This document shows, piece after piece, positions 1 through 9,190 of a stretch of 44,111 nucleotides of DNA. The first letter of the stretch is position 1. The number at the start of each line of letters is the position of its first letter. Source of the stretch: SIG440 sp045587485. Its GTDB lineage: Bacteria; Bacillota; Clostridia; Monoglobales; Monoglobaceae. Location of the stretch: contig JAZNCI010000048.1 in NCBI GenBank assembly GCA_045587485.1, forward strand, positions 1 to 44,111, given 5' to 3'. The translations under genes were made by a program, and so were the position numbers. Under the pieces are notes generated by a model. It was not told where the DNA came from. It worked only from the letters and a program-made list of their open reading frames with translations, and ran no database searches.

Positions 1-30
1 CCTTGCAACACAGTGTGTTGCAAGGGTTTT
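1..30 (+). terminator. Rho-independent terminator of an upstream gene
   Basis: A near-perfect 12-bp stem (CCTTGCAACACA pairing with TGTGTTGCAAGG) is followed by GTTTT. It probably ends a plus-strand gene lying left of the window. The T-run is short, so termination strength is uncertain. Confidence 0.6.
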
Positions 31-113
31 AAATTAAGTTAAAATCCAAATTGATTTCTCCCTATGTGAAGACGCCTTTATTGCGGTTTTTTTGTTTTTA
101 TTGTCTTTTTGCT

Positions 114-193
114 ACGCACAAACCTCGTCACTCGGTGTACACAAGTGCACCGTCGGGTAGCCCAAAGCTTCGGCTTTGGCTCGGTTTGTGTGT
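114..193. repeat. Three-way-junction-like palindromic element
   Basis: An outer stem (114-124 with 183-193, ACGCACAAACC against GGTTTGTGTGT) encloses two tight hairpins: CGGTGTAC/GTGCACCG at 133-152 and AGCCCAAAGC/GCTTTGGCT at 158-180. This is a compact cloverleaf-like fold in the gap downstream of the ABC transporter gene. Strand and function are unknown. Apart from this element and the terminator at 1-30, I see nothing in the 242-bp gap. Confidence 0.5.
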
Positions 194-242
194 TCCGAAT
201 CAATTTTACCTATCCCCTGATGGAATGCGTGCAAGAGATAAA

Positions 243-1970
243 TCAAAGTACGCTGTACATCGAATACAGCTTGGCGTATTCGCCGTCTTTTTCCATAAGT
301 TCGGCATGGGTGCCTTCCTCAATAATGCCTTCCTGAGTTAAAACAAAAATTCTGGTGGCATTTTTAATTGTGGTAAGACGGTGGGCAATGGTAAAGGTGG
401 TTCTGCCTTTTGAGAGCTTTTTCAAAGAATTCTGAACAATAAGCTCGCTTTCGTTATCCAGAGCCGAGGTCGCTTCGTCAAGAATAAGTATCGGCGGATT
501 TTTAAGGAAAAGCCGTGCAATTGAAATTCTTTGCTTTTGTCCTCCTGACAGTTTAAGACCACGTTCACCCACATATGTATCATATCCGTCCTTGAGCTCG
601 CAGATAAATTCGTGAGCACCTGCCGCCTTGGCGGCTTCTATAACTTCATCGCATGTGGCATCAGGTTTGCCGTAGACAATATTCTCATAAACCGTGCCGC
701 TGAACAAATATACGTCCTGTTGCACCATTCCAATATTATTGCGCAATGAACTCAAAGTGATATCCTTTATGTTTACTCCGTCAATCAGTATATTACCGTC
801 GTTCAGGTCATAAAATCTTGGGATAAGATTACACATTGTTGTTTTGCCGCCACCCGATGGGCCGACAATGGCAATATTTTCACCGGGCTTGATATCCAAA
901 GAAAGAGAATTGATAACGTTTTCGGCGTTGTCGGAATATTTGAAATTTACATTTTCAAAAACTACATTACCTTTAATGTTTTCAAGCTCAACCGCACTTT
1001 CGGAGTCCTTGATGTCAACTGGCTCGTCCATGACTTCAAGAAAACGTTCAATGCCGGTAATTCCGCGCTGAAACTGTTCGGTAAATTCAACAAGACGACG
1101 GATTGAGGTAATGAGGGTCTGGATATAAAGCAGATATGCAACCAGGTCTGCAGGGGTGATAAGCTGCCTCAGCATAAACATTGAGCCAAGAACAATTACG
1201 GCAATATACATAACAGCATCAAAAAATCTTGTTCCTGACTGGAATAGTGCCATATATTTATAGGCATTCTTTTTTGCCACGAAGAAATGGCGGTTACCCT
1301 CGGCAAATTTCTCACGTTCAATGTCTTCGTTGGCAAAGCTCTTTACAACGCGAATTCCCAGCAAACTGTCTTCAAGCTCTGCATTAAGTTCGCCTATTTG
1401 CTGACGCTGTTCTTTAAAGGCTTTTTTCATATTTTTCCTGAACATAAAAACAGAAATAAGCATCAGTGGCAGAAGAAGGAATATAAGCGAGGTAAGCGAC
1501 AGATTAATTCTGCCCAGTATGATAAATGCACCTATTATTTTAATTGATGCAATAAAAAGCTCTTCGGGACAGTGGTGGGAAAATTCGGTAATATCAAAAA
1601 GGTCAGAGGTCATTCGTGACATAAGCTGACCAATTTTGGTATTGTCAAAATACTTAAAGGGCAGCTTTTCAAGATGGTCAAACATATCACGGCGCATATC
1701 AGTTTCAAGCTTTGCACCCATAACATGTCCTGTGTTTGACATATAAAAGTTTGCGCAGATATCGATAATACGCAACAACAGATATAATGCGCCCAGTCTT
1801 AGTACGCTTGAAATTAAAAATTCCTGAGCGGGGTCAATTGCCATATTGGTGATGCGACGGACAATAAGCGGAAAGACCAGCTCGCATACTGTGGTAAGAG
1901 AGGCACAAAGCAGGTCAAGAATAATAATGCCTATATATGGTTTGTAATATACCGAAAACCTTTTAAGCAT
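243..1970 (-). CDS. ABC exporter, fused permease and ATPase
   Basis: A 575-residue half-transporter of the MsbA/lipid-and-drug exporter type that would work as a dimer in the cytoplasmic membrane. The N-terminal part (about residues 10-310) is a six-helix ABC type 1 transmembrane domain. The ATPase domain has Walker A GPSGGGKTT near residue 369, the signature LSGGQKQR near 473 and Walker B LILDEATSALD near 495. The start is supported by AGGTGATTTT ahead of ATG. It is the last gene of the minus-strand run beginning with murJ, so export of an envelope lipid or glycolipid is a reasonable inference; the substrate cannot be read from sequence. Confidence 0.9.
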   Translation of the reverse strand: MLKRFSVYYKPYIGIIILDLLCASLTTVCELVFPLIVRRITNMAIDPAQEFLISSVLRLGALYLLLRIIDICANFYMSNTGHVMGAKLETDMRRDMFDHLEKLPFKYFDNTKIGQLMSRMTSDLFDITEFSHHCPEELFIASIKIIGAFIILGRINLSLTSLIFLLLPLMLISVFMFRKNMKKAFKEQRQQIGELNAELEDSLLGIRVVKSFANEDIEREKFAEGNRHFFVAKKNAYKYMALFQSGTRFFDAVMYIAVIVLGSMFMLRQLITPADLVAYLLYIQTLITSIRRLVEFTEQFQRGITGIERFLEVMDEPVDIKDSESAVELENIKGNVVFENVNFKYSDNAENVINSLSLDIKPGENIAIVGPSGGGKTTMCNLIPRFYDLNDGNILIDGVNIKDITLSSLRNNIGMVQQDVYLFSGTVYENIVYGKPDATCDEVIEAAKAAGAHEFICELKDGYDTYVGERGLKLSGGQKQRISIARLFLKNPPILILDEATSALDNESELIVQNSLKKLSKGRTTFTIAHRLTTIKNATRIFVLTQEGIIEEGTHAELMEKDGEYAKLYSMYSVL

Positions 1971-1985
1971 AAAATCACCTATCTT

Positions 1986-2477
1986 TTATTGAACTTCTTT
2001 AACATCTACAATCGTTCCGGAGGTGTTTGCATATTTGGAAGTAAAATAAAGAGTAGAGCCAATATTAATTGATTGATTGGTAGATGTATAATATCCGGAG
2101 TTGTTTACGTTGCCGTCGACTTTGATTTTTACTGTTGCGGTATATCTTTCGGGCAGGGGAGTTACAACAATTCTGCCGTTTGCAAGCTCACGGGTATCAA
2201 CAGCGTCTTCATATGTTACCTCAACAATGTCGCCGATATATTCCTTGGTTGATAAATTTGTTACAGGGCCAAGCTGCTGCAAAGCCTCAACTGTGCCTAA
2301 ACGAACACCTTTTACCGACAGGGTATACTCAATCTGCATTTTTTGGGTTGACACCTTGGTTTCTTCGCCGCCAAAACGCACATAAAGTCCAAAGGCAAGA
2401 ACTGCAATCGCAAGAACAACAACTATGTCAACAATACTTATTTTGCCAAATAATTTTCCTTCTTTATTTATAAACAT
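1986..2477 (-). CDS. DUF4330-like membrane-anchored protein, copy 2
   Basis: 163 residues: a short cytoplasmic N-terminus with G-K-I-S-I-V-D, one transmembrane helix (about residues 17-34) and an extracytoplasmic beta-rich domain. This layout matches DUF4330 proteins, whose function is not established. A GGAGG ribosome binding site precedes ATG. It lies 15 bp downstream of a second protein with the same layout (2493-2975), which suggests a duplicated pair or hetero-oligomer in the envelope-polysaccharide operon. Confidence 0.7.
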   Translation of the reverse strand: MFINKEGKLFGKISIVDIVVVLAIAVLAFGLYVRFGGEETKVSTQKMQIEYTLSVKGVRLGTVEALQQLGPVTNLSTKEYIGDIVEVTYEDAVDTRELANGRIVVTPLPERYTATVKIKVDGNVNNSGYYTSTNQSINIGSTLYFTSKYANTSGTIVDVKEVQ

Positions 2478-2492
2478 ATCAAGTAGCCTCCG

Positions 2493-2975
2493 TTATTTGA
2501 TTTTAAGACCGGTGATATATCCAAACCCGGCAGATTTTGTGCCCTTAACAACTGCATTTTCGCCAACCCTTAAAGGCGTATTGCCTGCCATAATGGCAGA
2601 ATTTGTCTCTGTTACCTGAGATTCAAGGGAAAGTATTATATCAGAATAAATCGGGTCTTGGGCAATAACCTCCTTGCCAGAGTTACTGTTGGTAATAAGT
2701 TTTTTTGATGGAACAACTAAAACATCAACCAGCTTTGCCGGAAACCGCTCTTTTTCGCCTACCATAATGCTTTCACCATTTTTCAGGGCATCAATGAAAG
2801 CATCGGCAACCGCTTTGTCATATTTTGCAAGCTCGATTGTATATTGTGCTGTGGCGTATTGCTGAGTGTTTCCTGTGCTTTCGGGCTTGTTAAACAACAA
2901 AAAGGCTGTTGACACAATTACTATAATCAATGCAATAAGAAAGCCGTCCATAAGATTGAATTTCGGTTTATCCAT
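2493..2975 (-). CDS. DUF4330-like membrane-anchored protein, copy 1
   Basis: 160 residues with an N-terminal KFNLMDG segment, one transmembrane helix (about residues 12-29) and an external domain. The arrangement and the G-x-x-A-V/T-L-Y-F style end resemble its neighbour at 1986-2477, although overall identity looks low. Its ATG overlaps the stop of the upstream glycosyltransferase (ATGGATAA), so translation is probably coupled. Function unknown; placement suggests a role in assembling or exporting a surface glycan. Confidence 0.6.
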   Translation of the reverse strand: MDKPKFNLMDGFLIALIIVIVSTAFLLFNKPESTGNTQQYATAQYTIELAKYDKAVADAFIDALKNGESIMVGEKERFPAKLVDVLVVPSKKLITNSNSGKEVIAQDPIYSDIILSLESQVTETNSAIMAGNTPLRVGENAVVKGTKSAGFGYITGLKIK

Positions 2976-4089
2976 TTTTCTTACCTCCCAGGGATAAATA
3001 AATATTATCTATGTTTTCTGAATATTTTTGAGCAGTAAAGACTGAATTGAAAATTTCTCTGCTCTTTTTGCACATATCGGAATAAAGATTATCATCAGAA
3101 AACAAAAGCTGTAATTTTTCTGCCAAAGCCTTGGGGTCGTGGGTGGGAACAATAAAGCCGTTTTCGCCGTTCTTTATAACACCGGGATTTCCTCCAAAGT
3201 CGGATACCACGGCGGGTTTACCCAGACTCATACCTTCAAGGAGCGAAAGACTGGTTGCCTCTGTGCCGAAGGAGCAATTGCACTGTACATCAATAAGGTT
3301 CATAAGAGGTGCTACATCGGTAAGGAAGCCAAGCATAACAACATAATCCTCAAGGTTATTCTCTATGATTTGCTTGCGGATTGGCTCTGCCATATCGCCT
3401 GTGCCTGCAATAAAGAATTTTGCCTTAACACCGGCAGACTTAAGAATTGACGCAGCTTCAACAAAATATTTGTGACCTTTTACCTCATTTAGTCGCGCAA
3501 CGATTGCGGTACATTTAGTACCTTCGGGGACATTGAATTCTTTCCTTAAAGACTCAAGTTGTTGCTCAGTATAAGGGTTCAAAGGCTCGACACCGTTAAG
3601 AATAACATCAATCTTCTTTTCAGATACGCCGATTGCAGTGATATTATCTTTTGCGGCCTCTGCGACGGCAATTATCTTATCGGCAGTAGAGTTGTTTGCC
3701 AGCCCGCAAAGAGCCTTGCCGACACCTTTTGTCAGCCGTGGTGACGGTGGGAACACGCTATGTCGTGTATATACAATTTTTGCACCATAAAGACGTGCTG
3801 CAATACGTGCCGACATACTTGCGTGGGTGTGAACAACATCGGGCTTGAATTCTTTAAATACAGCAAGCAAACGGCCTATTGCTTTGGGGTCAAGAGATTT
3901 GTCTGCCATAGCTGAAATTTCATAAACCTTAAAGCCCAAAGCCTCTACCTGAGGTTTTAAAAGACTGTTCTCAGGAAGAACAACTGCAATATCTAATTTC
4001 TCCCTGTTGCAGTATTTAAGATAGGTAAGTATGCATTTTCCTGCACCGCCAATATTGGTGTCAGAGCATACCTGAAGAACATTAAGCAT
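2968..4089 (-). CDS. GT4-family glycosyltransferase
   Basis: A 373-residue GT-B fold retaining glycosyltransferase. The N-terminal domain begins with the typical LQVCSDTNIGGAGK segment and has HTHASMSAR; the C-terminal domain has the E-x7-E motif (EATSLSLLE, about residues 276-284) and GKPAVVSDFGGNPGVI for nucleotide-sugar binding. It probably acts at the cytoplasmic face, adding sugars to a lipid-linked glycan. GGAGG precedes the ATG, which overlaps the stop of the ligase-like gene. Sugar donor and acceptor cannot be inferred. Confidence 0.87.
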   Translation of the reverse strand: MLNVLQVCSDTNIGGAGKCILTYLKYCNREKLDIAVVLPENSLLKPQVEALGFKVYEISAMADKSLDPKAIGRLLAVFKEFKPDVVHTHASMSARIAARLYGAKIVYTRHSVFPPSPRLTKGVGKALCGLANNSTADKIIAVAEAAKDNITAIGVSEKKIDVILNGVEPLNPYTEQQLESLRKEFNVPEGTKCTAIVARLNEVKGHKYFVEAASILKSAGVKAKFFIAGTGDMAEPIRKQIIENNLEDYVVMLGFLTDVAPLMNLIDVQCNCSFGTEATSLSLLEGMSLGKPAVVSDFGGNPGVIKNGENGFIVPTHDPKALAEKLQLLFSDDNLYSDMCKKSREIFNSVFTAQKYSENIDNIYLSLGGKKNG

Positions 4090-5980
4090 TTGGGAATTCC
4101 TCCGTTTCGTTATATTCTGTACGTGCTATGCGGCAGCCGGCAATTCCTATTGCTAAAACTGCCCAGAAAATCATAAATACACGATAGTTGTAAAAACAGT
4201 TATCAAACATACCCTGCAGTAAAAATCCCGCCACAGCAGAGGCAATGCCAACAATGACAACCGAAAATTTGTTGCCCTTGCCAAAATACTGACATCCAAC
4301 AGCTAGATTTTTAAAGAACAGAAAAAGCAACAAAAGAAATGCTGCCAGACCCAACACTCCGGATTCTGTTATAATTTGCAAGAACAAATTATGGGGGTGA
4401 GGGGCTACAATTCCGTTATATGAATAAAAGGGATAAACCTGAGTAAAGGCTTCGGTTCCCGGACCTATTCCTGAAATCCAGAAATCCTTAAGCATAAGCA
4501 AGGTTCCCATCCAGATATAAACACGGTAAGAGGTAGAAGAGTCAGACATATCGCCGATGCTTGTGAAACGGTTTATTATGCTCTCAGGCAGGATAAATGG
4601 AATAACAGGGAGTGCAATCAGCGCAAGCCCCCACAGCTTGCCTGCAACAAAGGTAATAAATATTGCTGCAGCCGCCATAATACCAAGCCAGCACCCACGT
4701 GAGAATGTAAGAATTAAGGCAAGCGCCAGTATCAGTGACATTCCGCCGTATACGATACGGGGCAGAGTTTTCTTTGCTGTCCACATAAGGGAAATGCAGA
4801 CCGGAAGAGTCAGCAGTATATATTCACCAAGAACATTGGGGTTTTCAAGGGTTGAGTATATACGCATTTTGATGTCTTCAAACATTTCTTCATCCATCCA
4901 CGCCTGAGTAACATTCCAACCAAAGATATATTGTGCAATTCCGTAAAGACATACAAATACGGCAGATATGGCAAATACCTTGAGGAGATTAAAGAACTGG
5001 CTTTTGGTTTTTATTGTATTGATAATTACAAAATAGAATAGCATAAAGGCAAGGTATACTGCCCAAATCTGAACACTCTTGAAAGGGGCAAAGGAGATAA
5101 CAGATGCAAGCAGATAGATTAAAATCATAACAATAACCATAAGCCCCATACCATCAAGCTGCCAGGTGAATTTTTTGGTTGTAAGCGCTTTTGTTAAAAG
5201 CGACATCAAACACAAAAGGCACAGACCAACGACAAGCATTGTGGGGACAATAGGTGCCAGAAACAACGTGACAAACACACCGAACTCCACTTTGTAAAAA
5301 ACAAGGGATATAAAAAGGAGGCCCGCAACAAATAAAAGTGCAAGCACAGGCGAGGAAAGACCGCAGATGATACCACAGATTGCTCCAAAGACACCTGCAC
5401 AGTAAAGTCGCGACTTTCCTTCACATTTTGTAATATAATAAAATTTAAATGAAAATTTGGTATCCAGACACTTTTCTGCGAAGGTTACAATATGCGAATT
5501 TTTAAAGATAGCCGTAACGTTAAAATCAATTAAAGAGATGACAAACCCAAACACCATTGCGATAGCGGACAAAAACAGGCTTCCGCCCCGAACAATTGAT
5601 ATAATAAAGTCAAAAGCCGCTGCAGTTGCCGTAAATATGCCTATAAATCGCAGGTTAAGAGCAAGAAAATTGTGAAGTAAATATTTGAAAAACCGTATTA
5701 TAAAGCTTCTTTCCTTTTGAGAATTCAGCTTTTCAGCATACCTAAGTTGAATTTTTTCAAGAAGAATAAAGGGTGAAAAACAGATTTTACCCCAAATACT
5801 GTCTTTGACAGCATCATCTGAGAGAAAAACTCTGCGAAAAAGCCCCGTCAGGCAGGAACGCTGCCATTGTTTTGAAATAAATGAGTATAGTCCGGTTAAG
5901 GCTTTATAAATGATGCTGTTTTTTATAAGACTATTCCATATAAAGAGCCACAGGGTTAAGAAATATCCGTTATTTTTCAT
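4082..5980 (-). CDS. O-antigen ligase/polymerase-like membrane protein
   Basis: 632 residues with about a dozen transmembrane segments and the Wzy_C/WaaL-type loop: TFSRGCWLGI near residue 425 and GIGPGTEAF followed by PHPHNLFLQIITESG near 515-530. Proteins of this family join or polymerise lipid-linked glycans outside the membrane. Its first ~190 residues are an extra hydrophilic/membrane N-terminal region. I chose ATG at 5980 because AGGAGG sits 7 bp upstream; an ATG 30 bp further up lacks a good site. It overlaps murJ by 11 bp. In a Gram-positive this points to capsule, teichuronic or wall-polysaccharide assembly rather than LPS. Confidence 0.85.
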   Translation of the reverse strand: MKNNGYFLTLWLFIWNSLIKNSIIYKALTGLYSFISKQWQRSCLTGLFRRVFLSDDAVKDSIWGKICFSPFILLEKIQLRYAEKLNSQKERSFIIRFFKYLLHNFLALNLRFIGIFTATAAAFDFIISIVRGGSLFLSAIAMVFGFVISLIDFNVTAIFKNSHIVTFAEKCLDTKFSFKFYYITKCEGKSRLYCAGVFGAICGIICGLSSPVLALLFVAGLLFISLVFYKVEFGVFVTLFLAPIVPTMLVVGLCLLCLMSLLTKALTTKKFTWQLDGMGLMVIVMILIYLLASVISFAPFKSVQIWAVYLAFMLFYFVIINTIKTKSQFFNLLKVFAISAVFVCLYGIAQYIFGWNVTQAWMDEEMFEDIKMRIYSTLENPNVLGEYILLTLPVCISLMWTAKKTLPRIVYGGMSLILALALILTFSRGCWLGIMAAAAIFITFVAGKLWGLALIALPVIPFILPESIINRFTSIGDMSDSSTSYRVYIWMGTLLMLKDFWISGIGPGTEAFTQVYPFYSYNGIVAPHPHNLFLQIITESGVLGLAAFLLLLFLFFKNLAVGCQYFGKGNKFSVVIVGIASAVAGFLLQGMFDNCFYNYRVFMIFWAVLAIGIAGCRIARTEYNETEEFPNA

Positions 5981-7520
5981 CACCAAACCTCCTGAGTTGT
6001 TTAAATTCATCGGTTTTCAAAACAAAGCCAATTGCTATATATACCAAAAGTGCGCAAATCGCTGAAATAGCAGCATTGACAAGAGTTATAAGAATTCCGT
6101 CCGAGTCGGGAATAACTGAATATATAAATCCTGCCGTGATTGAGCTGAGTACAGCCGCAACAGCAATTTTCAGCAAATTTTTCACAAACAAAAATGTGAC
6201 CGTTCCGGGCTTGCGTCTGTTTATCATTAAAAGCAACACAGGCGCCATAGCCAGAGAACTGATTGCGCTTGCCAAAGCCAGACCGCCTATACCCATTTCT
6301 ATAAGCCTTACGCAGATAAAGGCGGATGCCAGATTGACTGCGATTCCAAAAATCGAGGTATACATAGGAGTTTTACCGTCACGAATAGCGTAAAAGCTTT
6401 TATTAAGAGTTTCGCAGATGGCATAACCAACCATACCGAATGAATACCAGAACAGTGCCGTTGCTGTAACTTGTGTGTCATTTGCGGTAAAAGCTCCGTA
6501 TTCAAACACCACCTTTATGACAGCTTGGCTTAAAGCGACAAACATTGCAGAAATATATGCAATGATAAAAATGGCCCATCCAAGAGATGTTCGTGTGGTT
6601 TCTGCAAAGCCCAGATTATTTTCTCCTGCGCTCAGACGCGAAAGTCTGGGGAAAATGAAATTCGTAATGGCATAGGCGAAAACCCCTACCATTATAATAT
6701 ATATCTTGTTTGCGAGATTAAGAGCAGTTACGGCACCATCACCCATTGACGAGCTGAATGCCATATTGATAACAGTACACAGTGGCTGCACCCACGAGCT
6801 GATAAGAACAGGAATGGCCAGCTTTACAGCATCATAAATGCCTTCATCACTCAGATTAAGGTGTGGGCGGTAGCGATAGCCGTATTTAACGAGATGGGGT
6901 ATCTGCACGGCAAGCTGTGCAGCCCATGCAAGCAACATTGAAATTATTACACCCACAAGCCCGAATTTGTTGCCGGCAAATATCAGATACAAAATCATTA
7001 TCAGATTTGATACAACACTGATTATTGCAGGAATGTTAAATTCGCCAAAGGATTGAAGAATTCCCACAGAGGTGTATGCCGCCGCTGTAAATATAATTGA
7101 CGGAAAAACAATACGCAAGAGTTTTGCGGTTTCGTCAACCTTGACAGCATCATAGCCAGGAACCATAGCATGAACAATCTGTTTGGCAAAAATCATACCG
7201 ATAATTGCTGAGATGGTGGCAAATGAAACAACAACGGTCATAAAATTATTGGCAAATTCCATTGCACGCTCCTTGCTTTCACGTTCAAGGTATCTGTTGA
7301 AAACAGGCACAAAGGTAGAAAGAATTGCAACTCCAAGAGTCATATCAAAAAAAAGCAACGGAATTTGTGTTGCCGTATTCAAAACGTCAGATGCATAGCT
7401 TCTGCCATAAACACCGACAATAAGATTTTCTCTTAAAAGCCCCATCAGCTTGGCGCAAAAGGTGATTACTGCCATAATCCCGATTGTGCGGACAACCCTG
7501 GACTGAGATTTTTTCTTCAA
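5970..7520 (-). CDS. murJ: MurJ-family lipid II / polyprenyl-glycan flippase
   Basis: A MOP-superfamily flippase of 516 residues and about 14 transmembrane helices. It keeps the family hallmark near the N-terminus (AKLMGLLRENLIVGVYG) and the typical SSWVQPLCTVINMAFSS and NLANKIYIIMVGVFAYAI segments. It would flip lipid II or another undecaprenyl-linked intermediate. I prefer the TTG at 7520, which has AGGAAGTG just upstream, over a TTG at 7544 with no site. First gene of an envelope operon; because it heads glycan genes, a wall-polysaccharide precursor rather than lipid II is also possible. Confidence 0.88.
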   Translation of the reverse strand: MKKKSQSRVVRTIGIMAVITFCAKLMGLLRENLIVGVYGRSYASDVLNTATQIPLLFFDMTLGVAILSTFVPVFNRYLERESKERAMEFANNFMTVVVSFATISAIIGMIFAKQIVHAMVPGYDAVKVDETAKLLRIVFPSIIFTAAAYTSVGILQSFGEFNIPAIISVVSNLIMILYLIFAGNKFGLVGVIISMLLAWAAQLAVQIPHLVKYGYRYRPHLNLSDEGIYDAVKLAIPVLISSWVQPLCTVINMAFSSSMGDGAVTALNLANKIYIIMVGVFAYAITNFIFPRLSRLSAGENNLGFAETTRTSLGWAIFIIAYISAMFVALSQAVIKVVFEYGAFTANDTQVTATALFWYSFGMVGYAICETLNKSFYAIRDGKTPMYTSIFGIAVNLASAFICVRLIEMGIGGLALASAISSLAMAPVLLLMINRRKPGTVTFLFVKNLLKIAVAAVLSSITAGFIYSVIPDSDGILITLVNAAISAICALLVYIAIGFVLKTDEFKQLRRFGDEK

Positions 7521-7564
7521 GAAATCACTTCCTAAAAATTGCAATTACCATAGATATTTCCATT

Positions 7565-7593
7565 ATTATACCACACTTCATTGCAAAAGTAAA
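7565..7593 (-). promoter_or_regulatory. Sigma-A-type promoter of the murJ operon
   Basis: Read on the minus strand: TTTACT, a 17-bp spacer and a perfect TATAAT. It drives the six-gene envelope operon. It lies back-to-back with the apbE promoter only a few bases away, so the two transcription units share a compact control region. Confidence 0.75.
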
Positions 7594-7598
7594 GCGGA

Positions 7599-7627
7599 TT
7601 GACGTTAAATTATATTTGTGGTATTAT
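7599..7627 (+). promoter_or_regulatory. Sigma-A-type promoter of apbE
   Basis: TTGACG, a 17-bp spacer and TATTAT, ending 25 bp before the ATG at 7652. Confidence 0.7.
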
Positions 7628-7651
7628 AAACAAATAAGGAGAGTTGGTTTT

Positions 7652-8602
7652 ATGAAAAAGGCAAAGTGGATTTTTATTTCAGTTCTGGCGATTACACTTT
7701 TCACAGGACTTCTTTACAGAGACAGACATAAGAATAAGGGCTTTGAAAAAACCGAATTTATGTTTGATACACAGTGCACTGTGACGGCTTACGGCGATGA
7801 GGCACAGGAGTCAGTTAACGCTGTGTTTGACCGCCTTGCAGAAATCCACGATATTACCAATTATTATTCGACAGATGCTCAGATAACGCAGATTAATAAG
7901 GCCAAGGCTTTTGATAAAATATCTATCGAAGAAGACCTTGCCAATATTATACGAGCGGCGCTTGAGGTGGGAGAGCTGTCAAAGGGTGCTTTTGATATAA
8001 CGATTGCACCGGTTATGGAGCTTTGGGATTTTTCGCACGGAGGAAAAGTGCCAAAGCCGGAAGAAATACAAAAAAATCTTGACTTTGTGGGATTAGACAA
8101 ACTGCAATATGATGGAAAATCAAGCATATCAAAAATGACAGACGGTGTAAAGATTGACCTTGGCGGAGCAGCCAAAGGCTACGCAGGCGATGTAGCGATA
8201 AAAATTTTAAAGGGATATGATGTTACAGGAGCGGTGGTTGACCTGGGCGGAAATATCACCTGTTTTGGCGAAAATCCAAACAGCAGTGATGGTAAATGGC
8301 GAATAGGTTTGCAAAAGCCGTTTGCTCCTGCAGGTGAGTATGATGACGTAATTGAAATCAATGAAGGAGCTGTTGTTACCAGCGGAATTTATCAAAGATA
8401 TTTTGAAAAAGGAGAAAAACGTTATCATCACATAATCGACCCCAAAACTGGCTATCCTGCAGACAGAGAGTACAGCAGCGTAACGATTGTTGCTGACAGC
8501 AGTCTGTATGCAGACTGCCTCGCCACAGCCTGTTATATTCTGGGCAGTGATGATGGCCAAGAGCTTGCGAAAGAGTATGGGGCAAAGATTTATTTCCGCT
8601 AA
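7652..8602 (+). CDS. apbE: FAD:protein FMN transferase (ApbE family)
   Basis: 316 residues. ApbE enzymes use FAD to attach FMN covalently to Thr/Ser of extracytoplasmic flavoproteins, such as RnfG/NqrC subunits. Seen here: an uncleaved-looking N-terminal helix (residues 5-22, no lipobox Cys), IDLGGAAKGYAGD near 168-180, VDLGGN near 192, and HHIIDPKTGYPA near 257. AAGGAGAG precedes ATG at 7652. The likely acceptor flavoprotein is not in this window. Confidence 0.9.
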   Translation: MKKAKWIFISVLAITLFTGLLYRDRHKNKGFEKTEFMFDTQCTVTAYGDEAQESVNAVFDRLAEIHDITNYYSTDAQITQINKAKAFDKISIEEDLANIIRAALEVGELSKGAFDITIAPVMELWDFSHGGKVPKPEEIQKNLDFVGLDKLQYDGKSSISKMTDGVKIDLGGAAKGYAGDVAIKILKGYDVTGAVVDLGGNITCFGENPNSSDGKWRIGLQKPFAPAGEYDDVIEINEGAVVTSGIYQRYFEKGEKRYHHIIDPKTGYPADREYSSVTIVADSSLYADCLATACYILGSDDGQELAKEYGAKIYFR

Positions 8603-8625
8603 TCAAAAGTTAACAACAAATTCGA

Positions 8626-8654
8626 TTGACAATTGAATGTCTAAATTGTATAAT
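8626..8654 (+). promoter_or_regulatory. Consensus sigma-A promoter
   Basis: Perfect TTGACA and TATAAT with a 17-bp spacer, upstream of the small exporter gene at 8692 and probably serving the PAP2 gene too. Confidence 0.85.
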
Positions 8655-8691
8655 TTAAATGTAAATGTTTTTTGTTAGGGAGAATTTTGTA

Positions 8692-9168
8692 ATGGGATTT
8701 TTTGAAACGTTTTTTGGAAAGATTATAACCACTTTTTTTATATCGATGATACCTGTTGTTGAACTGCGTGGGGCTATTCCGGCAGGTACGGCGGCCGGCC
8801 TTGATGTATGGCTTGCAACGGCAGTGTCAATATTTGGGAATATGGTTCCTGTACCATTTATAATCTTATTTATACGCCAGATTTTTGCTTGGATGCGAAA
8901 GGTTAGCAAAAAATTTGACAAGATTGTTCTGTACTTTGAAAATAAAGCTGAAAAACAGAGAGGTACCGTTGATAAATACAAATTCTGGGGTCTGTTTATT
9001 CTGGTTGCAATTCCGCTGCCCGGCACAGGTGCATGGACGGGGGCCTTGGTTGCGGCGATGATGGAGATGCGCCTTAAGGATGCAATTCCAGCTATATTTT
9101 TTGGCGTCATAGGTGCGGGACTCATTGTGGCGCTTGCAACGGCAGGCCTGGTAAATCTGGCGATATAA
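8692..9168 (+). CDS. Small multidrug-export family membrane protein (COG2426-like)
   Basis: 158 residues, four to five predicted membrane segments. It has the family signature VVELRGAIPAG near residue 22 and IPLPGTGAWTGALVA near 106, as in the putative small multidrug export family. The transport role of that family is weakly supported. AGGGAG lies 9 bp before ATG 8692; an upstream in-frame ATG at 8665 has no site. The PAP2 gene follows within about 20 bp. Confidence 0.75.
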   Translation: MGFFETFFGKIITTFFISMIPVVELRGAIPAGTAAGLDVWLATAVSIFGNMVPVPFIILFIRQIFAWMRKVSKKFDKIVLYFENKAEKQRGTVDKYKFWGLFILVAIPLPGTGAWTGALVAAMMEMRLKDAIPAIFFGVIGAGLIVALATAGLVNLAI

Positions 9169-9190
9169 CCCGGATACGGGGGGTGTGTTT

